Positions 1 to 5,795 of a stretch of 8,468 nt of DNA are shown here, piece by piece (position 1 is the first letter of the stretch; each line of letters starts with the position of its first letter). The DNA comes from Gammaproteobacteria bacterium. Its GTDB lineage: Bacteria; Pseudomonadota; Gammaproteobacteria; JAABTG01. The notes beneath the pieces are model-generated. The model did not search any database and was not told the DNA's origin. It saw nothing but the letters and a program-made list of their open reading frames with translations. The stretch lies in the NCBI GenBank assembly GCA_030066245.1, contig JASJBY010000154.1:1-8468 (forward strand), written 5' to 3'. Both the position numbers and the translations under genes were made by a program.

Positions 1-61
1 TTCTCACCGGGATTCGGAATCTTGGGTCGCTCTGGCAAAGCAGATTGGCCGATCGCCCGCA

Positions 62-85
62 GAGGCATAGCTGTAGCTATGTCTC
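62..85. repeat. Inverted repeat / hairpin, 10-bp stem
   Basis: The arms GAGGCATAGC (62-71) and GCTATGTCTC (76-85) pair over 10 positions with one G-U wobble around a TGTA loop. The core CATAGCT-GT-AGCTATG is a perfect 7-bp inverted repeat. No T-tract follows on either strand, so it is not a standard intrinsic terminator. It could be a protein-binding palindrome or part of a dispersed intergenic repeat; nothing in the window decides between these. Confidence 0.45.
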
Positions 86-653
86 AAGGGGGACCGGTCA
101 AGATGCAAAGCCAGAGTGGGCCAAGAACCGAATAGGACAGGCTGTTCACAAGGAAGACCGGCTCGGTGAAGCCCATGTGTTGAGTTTGCCAACATAATCT
201 GCGACCCGAGGTCCGCGTGGTGAGAAATCCGGGCTTGGCGCCACCTGGGTGTGGGCGAGGTGGTGGTCACAGCCGACGACGGCATCGCGCGCTACCGAAG
301 CGGACCCGCCCCTGCCGCCGCTACAATAGAACTCGGGCGGAACTGTCGCCACAGCCACGGTCAGCGAGGCGCCGCTCCGGAACCCCGGCAACGCAGATTC
401 GCTGAGCTTGTCGCCGTGTTGCCAACGCTGTAGGCGAATATCCCAGAGGCTGCACCCGTGGTCAACCCGGGCTGCCTCCGTGCCGGCTGCGCCGCCAAGT
501 CGGTGGAGCGGTGTCCCGCCATCCGGATTGCTCCGAAAGGGTGACGGTGACCGATAGGCGGCAAGGAACCGGAGTAGCCGCACGGTGGGGGCGCTGTGTG
601 CCCTCGCCGTGCTGTCGACAACGATGCGCGGCATGCCTGGACCGTGCGAAAAG

Positions 654-662
654 TGTTATCCT
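654..662 (+). promoter_or_regulatory. Candidate extended -10 element for the 721-1011 gene
   Basis: TGTTATCCT fits the extended -10 pattern TGn followed by a hexamer (TATCCT, four of six matches to TATAAT). It lies about 60 nt upstream of the start at 721, giving a leader of roughly 50 nt. I find no good -35 hexamer at normal spacing (634-639 is TGCCTG), so the call depends on the extended -10 alone. Confidence 0.3.
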
Positions 663-695
663 CGGCAGCGATCAGTCGGCGAAGCACAACCACAC

Positions 696-715
696 GCCGG
701 AACGCCGGCAGGAGG
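696..715 (+). promoter_or_regulatory. Strong Shine-Dalgarno next to a GC hairpin, sets the start at 721
   Basis: AGGAGG at 710-715 lies 5 nt before the ATG at 721 and is the reason for choosing that start over the much longer open frame from 511. Directly upstream, GCCGG (696-700) and CCGGC (705-709) form a 5-bp all-GC hairpin with loop AACG that abuts the ribosome binding site and could affect initiation. Confidence 0.7.
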
Positions 716-720
716 CTCAG

Positions 721-1011
721 ATGCCTGACGATGACAAAGACGCCGCCATTGTTCAAGCGCTTATCGAGAGATTCGAAAAACAGCGGCTCCCCAGAGCCCT
801 CGCCCTCAAGGAGAAGGTGGATAAGGGCGAGCTGCTCAGCGAGTGGGATACCGCTTATCTTGAAGAGGTCTTCGAGGACAGTGAGCGCGTCAAGGCGATC
901 GTGGACGAGCATCCAGAGTATCAGGATCTGTATGCGCGTGCCGTCCACCTGTATAACTCGATCACGGAAAAGGGGCTTGAGAACGCCAAAGCCTCAGACG
1001 ACTCAAGCTAG
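721..1011 (+). CDS. Small acidic helical protein of unknown function
   Basis: This encodes a 96-residue soluble protein with no signal peptide or membrane segment. It is rich in Asp, Glu and Lys and looks almost entirely helical. The more structured part spans about residues 8-90 and includes QRLPRALALKEKV (21-33), a LEEVFED segment (47-53), a HPEYQDLYARAVHLY segment (64-78) and an acidic Ser-rich tail. It resembles small conserved hypothetical proteins that I believe occur in gammaproteobacteria, but I cannot name a family or function. The start at 721 is supported by a strong AGGAGG 5 nt upstream; frames extending further upstream have no such support. It lies 452 nt before the ATP-grasp operon, has its own candidate promoter, and is followed by a GC-rich hairpin, so it is probably transcribed separately. 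A link to the operon is possible but unsupported. Confidence 0.82.
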   Translation: MPDDDKDAAIVQALIERFEKQRLPRALALKEKVDKGELLSEWDTAYLEEVFEDSERVKAIVDEHPEYQDLYARAVHLYNSITEKGLENAKASDDSS

Positions 1012-1018
1012 CGCAGGC

Positions 1019-1044
1019 GCCGCAGTCCTTTGCCTCGCTGCGGC
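1019..1044 (+). terminator. GC-rich hairpin after the 721-1011 gene, possible weak terminator
   Basis: GCCGCAG (1019-1025) and CTGCGGC (1038-1044) form a perfect 7-bp stem with a 12-nt loop, beginning 8 nt after the stop codon. The position suits a terminator, but no T-tract follows (next bases ACTGAACATT). It may instead be a 3'-end-stabilising hairpin. Confidence 0.35.
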
Positions 1045-1371
1045 ACTGAACATTCACCCGGGCGCGATAGTCTTATGAGCCACGTAGCGTGACGGCCCCG
1101 AACTTAACGCCGTTGACGCAGCACGCAGCCACTTGCACACAGAGAGCACCGAGGAAGCGTTTCGAACAGGCGTGAGACGCTGAGCGCGCCCACCAACCCG
1201 ATTGCATCCGGGGACACCCTACAGCAACCGGAGCGGAGTCTTTGCGATCAGGAGCAAAAGGCCCGTGACGGTCCGTTGCCCTGTTCGCGAGCGCCGACGT
1301 CTGCCACCGCACCAGCATGGTGCGGAGCATCTTCAAATGTTGGGAGCCTCCACGTGTAAGCGCGAGTAAGG

Positions 1372-1401
1372 CACTGATCGGGAGGTTTCACCGATCGAGT
1401 G
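1372..1401 (+). repeat. Inverted repeat in the operon leader (candidate operator or mRNA hairpin)
   Basis: CACTGATCGG (1372-1381) pairs with CCGATC (1391-1396) and AGTG (1398-1401), with one bulged G at 1397. This is a 10-bp stem around a 9-nt loop. It lies 62 nt before the chosen start of the ATP-grasp gene, where either an operator or a 5'-leader structure would be expected. No T-tract follows, so an intrinsic terminator is unlikely. Confidence 0.4.
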
Positions 1402-1449
1402 GCACGAAATCTGCTACGACGGATCAAGATGCGATGTCGGATTCCTCCT

Positions 1450-1455
1450 GGAGGG
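1450..1455 (+). promoter_or_regulatory. Shine-Dalgarno GGAGGG deciding the start at 1464
   Basis: GGAGGG at 1450-1455 lies 8 nt before the ATG at 1464. The upstream ATGs at 1317 and 1434 have no comparable site, and the next ATG, at 1503, would trim residues just ahead of the conserved family start. The site is half of a small palindrome, CCTCC-T-GGAGG (1444-1454), so a weak local pairing could partly hide it. Confidence 0.65.
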
Positions 1456-1463
1456 CAAAGGGG

Positions 1464-2912
1464 ATGCTCCAGACCAGTTCCAACTCGGCCGCCCAGTCGG
1501 CCATGCCATATCACGAGTTCTATCGGGACAACTTCGAGCCCCGGAACCACTACCGCCCCATGTGGGAGCACATCCGGCGCACCGGCCAGAACGAGCTGGC
1601 TGAGAAGGCGCACGAGGCGCATCTGGCCATGCATACCGACGGAGTGACTTTCACCGTCTACGGCGACCATGAGGAGGGTATAGAAAGAGTCTGGCCGTTC
1701 GACCTCATACCGCGGGTCATCCCCGCATCCGAGTGGTCGCAGCTGGAGGCGGGCCTGAAGCAGCGAGTACGCGCGCTCAACATGTTCCTGAAGGACATCT
1801 ACCACGGGCAGCGCGTGATAAAGGACGGAGTGGTACCCGCTGAGCTCGTTTACGAGGGTAAGGACTTCCGCCGCGAGATTCGGGATATCGACCCGCCCCA
1901 CGACATCTACACCCACATCTCCGGCGTCGATCTCATACGCAACGTGGACGGTCGATATCTGGTGCTGGAGGACAATCTGCGGACGCCGTCCGGCGTCTCC
2001 TACATGATTGAAAACCGCATCGTCGAACGCCGCATACTGCCGGAGTTCTTTGCCCAATATCGGGTCCGACGGGTCGAGCACTATCCGGCATTGCTTCTGC
2101 AGGCCCTGCGGCACCTGTCGCCACGGGGCAAAGACCAGGCGGAGATCGTGGTGCTTACTCCCGGCATCTACAACTCAGCATATTTCGAGCACACTTTCCT
2201 GGCCAAGGAGATGGGCGTCGAGCTGGCCGAAGGCCGGGACATGGTGACCAAGAACAACGTGGTTTACCTGAAGACTACTCACGGACTCCGACGCGTGGAC
2301 GTGATCTACCGGCGCATCGATGACGATTTTCTCGATCCGCTGTGTTTCCGCTCGGAGTCGGTTCTCGGCGTGGCCGGCATCATCAACGCCTGGCGCGCGG
2401 GCAACGTGGCTATCGTCAACGCGCCCGGCGCAGGAATTGCCGACGACAAGGCCGTCTATGCCTACGTCCCCGACATCATCCGCTACTACCTGGGCGAGAA
2501 CTCGATCCTTCAGAACGTCCCCACCTATCAGATGAGCAACGCCGAAGACCGCGCCTTCGTCCTCGACAACATGGAGAAGATGGTCGTCAAGGCGGTCGCC
2601 GAGTCTGGCGGCTACGGCATGCTCATGGGCCCCAGCTCCTCGCCGTCCCAAAGGGCGGAGTTCGCCCGACACATCACCCGCGATCCCCGCAATTACATCG
2701 CCCAGCCGGTCATTCCGCTATCGCGCCATGTCTGCTACCTGGACGGGGAACTCGAGTCCCGGCATCTGGACTTGCGCCCCTTCATCATCTACGGCGAGGA
2801 CATAGAAGTGGTACCCGGCGGCCTAACCCGCGTCGCGCTGACCAAAGGATCCCTGGTCGTGAACTCTTCCCAGGGCGGTGGCAGCAAGGACACCTGGGTG
2901 TTGGCCGAATAG
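1464..2912 (+). CDS. Circularly permuted ATP-grasp ligase (type 2, DUF404/DUF407)
   Basis: This 482-residue protein is predicted to be a cytoplasmic ATP-dependent carboxylate-amine ligase of the circularly permuted ATP-grasp group; it has no signal peptide. Visible family marks are NFEPRNHYRPMWEHI near residues 23-37, YLVLEDNLRTPSGVSYMIENR beginning at Y165 (the DNLRxPSG signature), DVIYRRIDDDFLDPL (279-293), a nucleotide-binding stretch VVKAVAESGGYGM (374-386), HLDLRPF (434-440), and the terminal SSQGGGSKDTWVL. The length matches the usual 470-490 residues when the start is at 1464, which has a good Shine-Dalgarno; starting at 1317 would add 49 non-family residues. It is the first gene of a five-gene operon, with the alpha-E gene beginning 1 nt after its stop. 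Family members pair with alpha-E and transglutaminase proteins and are thought to form amide or peptide bonds on an unknown substrate. The family assignment is firm; the substrate is not known. Confidence 0.95.
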   Translation: MLQTSSNSAAQSAMPYHEFYRDNFEPRNHYRPMWEHIRRTGQNELAEKAHEAHLAMHTDGVTFTVYGDHEEGIERVWPFDLIPRVIPASEWSQLEAGLKQRVRALNMFLKDIYHGQRVIKDGVVPAELVYEGKDFRREIRDIDPPHDIYTHISGVDLIRNVDGRYLVLEDNLRTPSGVSYMIENRIVERRILPEFFAQYRVRRVEHYPALLLQALRHLSPRGKDQAEIVVLTPGIYNSAYFEHTFLAKEMGVELAEGRDMVTKNNVVYLKTTHGLRRVDVIYRRIDDDFLDPLCFRSESVLGVAGIINAWRAGNVAIVNAPGAGIADDKAVYAYVPDIIRYYLGENSILQNVPTYQMSNAEDRAFVLDNMEKMVVKAVAESGGYGMLMGPSSSPSQRAEFARHITRDPRNYIAQPVIPLSRHVCYLDGELESRHLDLRPFIIYGEDIEVVPGGLTRVALTKGSLVVNSSQGGGSKDTWVLAE

Positions 2913-2913
2913 C

Positions 2914-3891
2914 ATGTTGAGCCGCATCGCCGACTCCATGTACTGGATGGCGCGTTCCCTGGAGCGAGTCGACAACACCGCACGGCTGCTCGACATCAAT
3001 CTCCTCTACCTGCTGGAGGCGGAAGACGCCCTGGCCGAGCCTGCCCAGTGGCAACCGCTGCTGGGCATATTCCGCAGTGAAGACAACTATGCGGAAATCC
3101 ACGGTGACGCGGACATCCGCCGCGACCGCGTCATTCGCTTCATGACCCAGGAGAAGAAGAACCCGGGTTCTCTCTACAGCAGCCTGCGGGTCGCCCGCGA
3201 GAACGCGCGCGTCGTTCGCGACCGCATTTCCTTCGAGATGTGGGAGGCGATGAACGAGTTCTGGCTGGAAGTCGACCGCCATCTGAAGCGCCCGCTGCGG
3301 GCGGAGAAAGCGCCAGAGTTCTTCGGCTACGTGCGCAACCAGGTGGCACGCTTCCATGGCTTGACCATGAACACGATGATGCGCGGCGAGCCCTTCAGTT
3401 TCTACATGCTGGGGAACTTTCTCGAGCGTGCAGACATGACAAGCCGCACGTTGGACGTGAAGTACCACATGCTGCTGCCCGATGCATCCATGATCGGCTC
3501 ACCCGTTGACTACTACCAGTGGGGCGCCCTGCTCAAGTCCCTGTCCGCCTTCGACGCATTTCGGCGTCAGTATCATGCCGGTCTGCGGCCCATCGATGTT
3601 GTAGAGTTTGTGATTCTCGAGCCGGAGTTCCCCCGTTCCCTGCGCTTTGGCGTAGGACGCATGGAACAGGCGGTTCAGCGCATCGGCACAAATCGGGTCG
3701 AGTGCGAGATTTGTCAGGCCATGGTTGCTCTGAAAAAGCAGCTGGAAGAGCGCACGGCCCTGAGCATATTCGACTATGGACTGCACGAGTACCTGACGGA
3801 CTTTCTGGAACACATCGACGCCTTCAACAATGCGCTGCAGAGCGACTACTTCGAGGCGTATCTGGCGGCGGATGTGGAATGCGCTACCTGA
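2914..3891 (+). CDS. Alpha-E domain protein (DUF403)
   Basis: This 325-residue, all-helical cytoplasmic protein is the standard partner of circularly permuted ATP-grasp ligases. It starts with the typical MLSRIADSMYWMARSLERVD (residues 1-20). A second copy of the same pattern lies at 164-182 (YMLGNFLERADMTSRTLDV): both have Tyr, six residues later LER[V/A]D, then an Arg and LD[I/V], which points to an internal duplication. Other marks are SLRVARENARVVRDRIS (90-106), SAFDAFRRQY (211-220), and an aromatic-acidic C-terminus with DYFEAYL (311-317). The start at 2914 follows the TAG of the ligase by 1 nt and has no strong ribosome binding site, so translation is probably coupled; the earlier in-frame ATG at 2878 would overlap the ligase gene and add non-family residues. 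The biochemical role of the family is not settled; a scaffold or accessory subunit of the ligase, or a linked catalytic step, are the usual suggestions. Confidence 0.94.
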   Translation: MLSRIADSMYWMARSLERVDNTARLLDINLLYLLEAEDALAEPAQWQPLLGIFRSEDNYAEIHGDADIRRDRVIRFMTQEKKNPGSLYSSLRVARENARVVRDRISFEMWEAMNEFWLEVDRHLKRPLRAEKAPEFFGYVRNQVARFHGLTMNTMMRGEPFSFYMLGNFLERADMTSRTLDVKYHMLLPDASMIGSPVDYYQWGALLKSLSAFDAFRRQYHAGLRPIDVVEFVILEPEFPRSLRFGVGRMEQAVQRIGTNRVECEICQAMVALKKQLEERTALSIFDYGLHEYLTDFLEHIDAFNNALQSDYFEAYLAADVECAT

Positions 3892-4787
3892 TCGAACACC
3901 AGACCCGGCTCAGCTTCGCCGACGACGTCAAGGAACATCAGTGCGAGATGCGGCTGAAGCCCATCGAGGACCAGCTCCAGCGTGTTCACGAGGCAGAGAT
4001 AGACGTGGAACCGCAGGCTGAGCTATTCGCCTACACGGACAGCTTCGGCAACGCGGTTCACCACTGCAGTCTGGTCTCCCCCCACAAAGAGATCGTCCTG
4101 CGTCTTCATGCGGACGTCGAGACCTTTCTGGACAATCCGTTCGAGTATGACCCTGTGCCGGTGGCACGGGAGCAGGACTGGATTCGGCACAGCCTGCGGG
4201 ACGTACCGCGACTTTGGGATTACGTAGTGCACCACACTGACGCTACGCCAGCCCTGCAGCGCATCGAGCATGATCTGGAGATCCCTGGCCACGCCCCCAA
4301 CCGGCCCCTGATACAGTCAGTCCAGGAAGCGATGGCGTGGATTCACGGGACTTTCGACTACGATCCCGTCGTCACGCACGTGCACACCAGCCTGGAGGAA
4401 GTGCTGGAGCTTCGCGCCGGCGTGTGCCAGGACTTCGCCCATTTACTCATCTCGGTAGTGCGATCCTGGGGTTTCCCTGCCCGTTACGTCATGGGGTATC
4501 AGGACGCAGGCTATTTCAAGAAAGACAATGAGAATCAGGAGGCAGATGCCGAGGCGGGTGACGACGAGAACCTGCCCCAGGCAACCCATGCCTGGGCAGA
4601 AGTGCTGATACCAGGCGCCGGCTGGCGCGGCTTCGATGCCACTCACAACTTGCTCGCCGACAGCACCTTTATCCGGGTGGCGGTCGGCCGCGATCACCAC
4701 GATGCAGCCCCGCAGCGGGGCAGCTACAAGGGTGACCAAGAGGGGTCACCGCCCGAAGTGTCTCTGCGGGTCAGCTGTCAGCAGTAA
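3879..4787 (+). CDS. Transglutaminase-like cysteine hydrolase
   Basis: This 302-residue protein has the bacterial transglutaminase N-terminal domain (about residues 1-90, a beta sandwich beginning MRYLIEHQTRLSF) and a transglutaminase core (about 140-260). The triad is visible: Cys183 in RAGVCQDFAHL, His237 in THAWAEV, and Asp253 in GFDATHN. No signal peptide is seen, so it is probably cytoplasmic. Bacterial members of this group are usually regarded as thiol amidases or peptidases rather than crosslinking enzymes. The start at 3879 overlaps the end of the alpha-E gene by 13 nt and matches the family N-terminus; the frame stays open upstream to 3519, but that part overlaps the alpha-E gene and does not fit the family. 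No strong Shine-Dalgarno is present, so translational coupling is likely. In this operon it probably cuts or transfers the amide bond made by the ligase (inference). An 11-bp hairpin in the DNA surrounds the His237 codon. Confidence 0.95.
   Translation: MRYLIEHQTRLSFADDVKEHQCEMRLKPIEDQLQRVHEAEIDVEPQAELFAYTDSFGNAVHHCSLVSPHKEIVLRLHADVETFLDNPFEYDPVPVAREQDWIRHSLRDVPRLWDYVVHHTDATPALQRIEHDLEIPGHAPNRPLIQSVQEAMAWIHGTFDYDPVVTHVHTSLEEVLELRAGVCQDFAHLLISVVRSWGFPARYVMGYQDAGYFKKDNENQEADAEAGDDENLPQATHAWAEVLIPGAGWRGFDATHNLLADSTFIRVAVGRDHHDAAPQRGSYKGDQEGSPPEVSLRVSCQQ
4572..4599 (+). repeat. Inverted repeat around the catalytic His codon of the transglutaminase
   Basis: CTGCCCCAGGCA (4572-4583) and TGCCTGGGCAG (4589-4599) pair over 11 bp with one extra C in the left arm and a 5-nt loop. 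It lies within coding sequence for residues 232-241 around His237 (codon 4587-4589). The amino acids are family-conserved, so the symmetry may be a by-product of codon choice. Confidence 0.4.
4707..4750 (+). repeat. Two adjacent hairpins at the 3' end of the transglutaminase gene
   Basis: GCCCC (4707-4711) and GGGGC (4717-4721) form a 5-bp GC stem. GGTGACC (4731-4737) and GGTCACC (4744-4750) form a perfect 7-bp stem with a 6-nt loop. Both lie in the last 80 nt of the gene, ahead of a 24-nt gap and a downstream gene without an evident Shine-Dalgarno. They could set mRNA processing or relative expression of upstream and downstream genes, but 7-bp stems are expected by chance in a sequence of this size. 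Confidence 0.3.
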
Positions 4788-4811
4788 CGGCGCTACCAGC
4801 GCAACCTCCCC

Positions 4812-5795
4812 ATGCAAAGCCAACTGGAAACGCTGCTGACGCTGGAGCTGCCCTATCGCGAACGCCTGACGCTGCAGCGACGTGTCTTCCAGGGTGCCCC
4901 TGGACCGAGAGTGGCTGTGGTCTCGGGCATTCACGGCGACGAGTTGGAAGGTTTGTACGTCACCCACCGTCTGGCCCAATGGCTGGAACAACTGGGAAGA
5001 GAGAAGCCTGATGCCTTGTCGGGCCGGGTAGAACTCTACCCGGCCATGAACCCGCTGGGTCTGGACACCCTGGAACGCTTCGTTCCTACCCACGGAGTAG
5101 ATCTGAACCGGAACTTCCCGGGCCATGACTCCGGGCTTCTGCCGCAACGTCTTGCCGATGCCGCCGTGCAGGCACTCGTGGGGGCCGACCTGGTGGTAGA
5201 CATCCACGCCAGCAATATCTACCTGCGCGAAATTCCCCAGGTGCGCATCAGCGAGGCGTTCGCTGTCACACTGGTGCCGCTCGCCCAGGCCATGAACCTG
5301 GACGTCATCTGGCTGCACGGCGCACTGACGGTGCTCGAGGCCACTCTGGCCCACTCTCTGAACAGCCGGCAGACGCCCTGTCTGGTCGTCGAGATGGGTG
5401 TAGGAATGCGCGTGACACCCGCTTACTCCGAGCAGCTGGTAACCGGGATACTGCGGACCTGGCAGGAGCTGGGCGTGCTGGCGGCCGGGCTGGAACTGCC
5501 GCCCGCTACCCACAGCCCGCTGGTCGCTGACGACAGCAACGTGCGCTATCTGAATGCCGACACTTCCGGTCTGTTCATACCCGAGATTGAGCACTGGACA
5601 GCCGTGGAGCGGGAACAGCTGCTGGGGCGCATTGTTTCCCCTTACCAAGGAGAGACGCTCTCGGAAGTGCGCTCACCCGCCCGGGGTATTCTTTTCACCC
5701 TGCGGGAGTATCCCCTCGTATACGAAGGCTCCCTGATGGCCCGGATCGTTGACGTGATGGTTGATGGGAGCGCTGAACCGGAGAACTCGACGTGA
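4812..5795 (+). CDS. Zinc deacylase, succinylglutamate desuccinylase/aspartoacylase family (copy 1)
   Basis: This 327-residue protein is predicted to be a zinc-dependent amidohydrolase of the AstE/AspA (M14-like) family, which releases an acyl group from an N-acyl amino acid or related amide. Zinc ligands are His41 and Glu44 (SGIHGDELEG) and His132 (VDIHASN). The substrate-binding DLNRNFPG is at 97-104, and the catalytic Glu is probably Glu194 (LVVEMGVG). The C-terminal part (about 240-315), with SPARGILFTLREYPLVYEGS from 288, is the usual small beta-barrel domain. It begins 24 nt after the transglutaminase gene, with no clear Shine-Dalgarno before its ATG, which is unusual in this operon. 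It shares with the next gene the uncommon pattern DxHxSN followed by ExPQVR, so the two are paralogues. It is not an obvious arginine-catabolic AstE, since no other ast genes are nearby; its substrate is probably tied to the ligase product (inference). A 24-bp palindrome encodes residues 71-78. Confidence 0.93.
   Translation: MQSQLETLLTLELPYRERLTLQRRVFQGAPGPRVAVVSGIHGDELEGLYVTHRLAQWLEQLGREKPDALSGRVELYPAMNPLGLDTLERFVPTHGVDLNRNFPGHDSGLLPQRLADAAVQALVGADLVVDIHASNIYLREIPQVRISEAFAVTLVPLAQAMNLDVIWLHGALTVLEATLAHSLNSRQTPCLVVEMGVGMRVTPAYSEQLVTGILRTWQELGVLAAGLELPPATHSPLVADDSNVRYLNADTSGLFIPEIEHWTAVEREQLLGRIVSPYQGETLSEVRSPARGILFTLREYPLVYEGSLMARIVDVMVDGSAEPENST
5022..5045. repeat. 24-bp palindrome inside deacylase copy 1
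   Basis: GGCCGGGTAGA (5022-5032) and TCTACCCGGCC (5035-5045) are perfect 11-bp inverted repeats separated by AC. They occupy exactly the eight codons for residues 71-78 (Gly71 to Ala78). By my rough estimate an 11-bp perfect inverted repeat with a short spacer is expected well under once in a window of this size, so it may be more than chance. Confidence 0.5.
5780..5783 (+). promoter_or_regulatory. Ribosome binding site GGAG for the GTG start at 5792
   Basis: GGAG (5780-5783) lies 8 nt before a GTG start at 5792. The start overlaps the stop of the preceding gene in the tetranucleotide GTGA (5792-5795), a classical translational coupling arrangement. No other start codon lies close enough to compete. 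Confidence 0.6.

Larger units (their letters stand above)
1..720. other. Left-edge stretch with no supportable gene
   Basis: I see no gene here that I can defend. Three short frames are open from the left edge on the + strand and close at about 70, 135 and 197. One could be the last residues of a gene starting outside the window, but none shows a motif I recognise. Longer open frames on the - strand (146-634, 361-948) have compositions typical of antisense frames in GC-rich DNA, and the second overlaps the well-supported gene at 721. The stretch holds an inverted repeat at 62-85 and a candidate promoter near 654. Confidence 0.6.
1012..1463. other. Gene-free leader region before the ATP-grasp operon
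   Basis: This 452-nt stretch has no supported gene. The frame of the ATP-grasp gene is open back to an ATG at 1317, but the extension (1317-1463) does not look like the family and has no good ribosome binding site, so I treat it as untranslated. The region holds a hairpin at 1019-1044 and an inverted repeat at 1372-1401. The operon promoter must lie here or further upstream. A TTGACG at 1113-1118 is the best -35-like hexamer, but it has no acceptable -10 partner. Confidence 0.55.

Noticed and set aside
146..634. 162-codon open frame on the - strand
   Set aside because: Its composition is typical of a chance frame in GC-rich DNA, it has no motif, and I see no ribosome binding site.
361..948. 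195-codon open frame on the - strand
   Set aside because: It is largely antisense to the well-supported gene at 721-1011 and shows no family features.
1113..1118. TTGACG as a -35 promoter element for the operon
   Set aside because: No sequence resembling TATAAT lies 16-18 nt downstream, so the hexamer alone is not evidence.
1248..2114. 288-codon open frame on the - strand
   Set aside because: It is an antisense shadow of the ATP-grasp gene, whose + strand frame carries clear family motifs.
3289..3303. GC-rich palindrome CGCCCGC-T-GCGGGCG in the alpha-E gene
   Set aside because: Arms of 7 bp made only of G and C are expected several times by chance in a window of this composition.
2785..3468. 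227-codon open frame on the - strand
   Set aside because: Antisense shadow of the alpha-E gene.
4746..5648. 300-codon open frame on the - strand
   Set aside because: Antisense shadow of deacylase copy 1, which has intact zinc and catalytic motifs.
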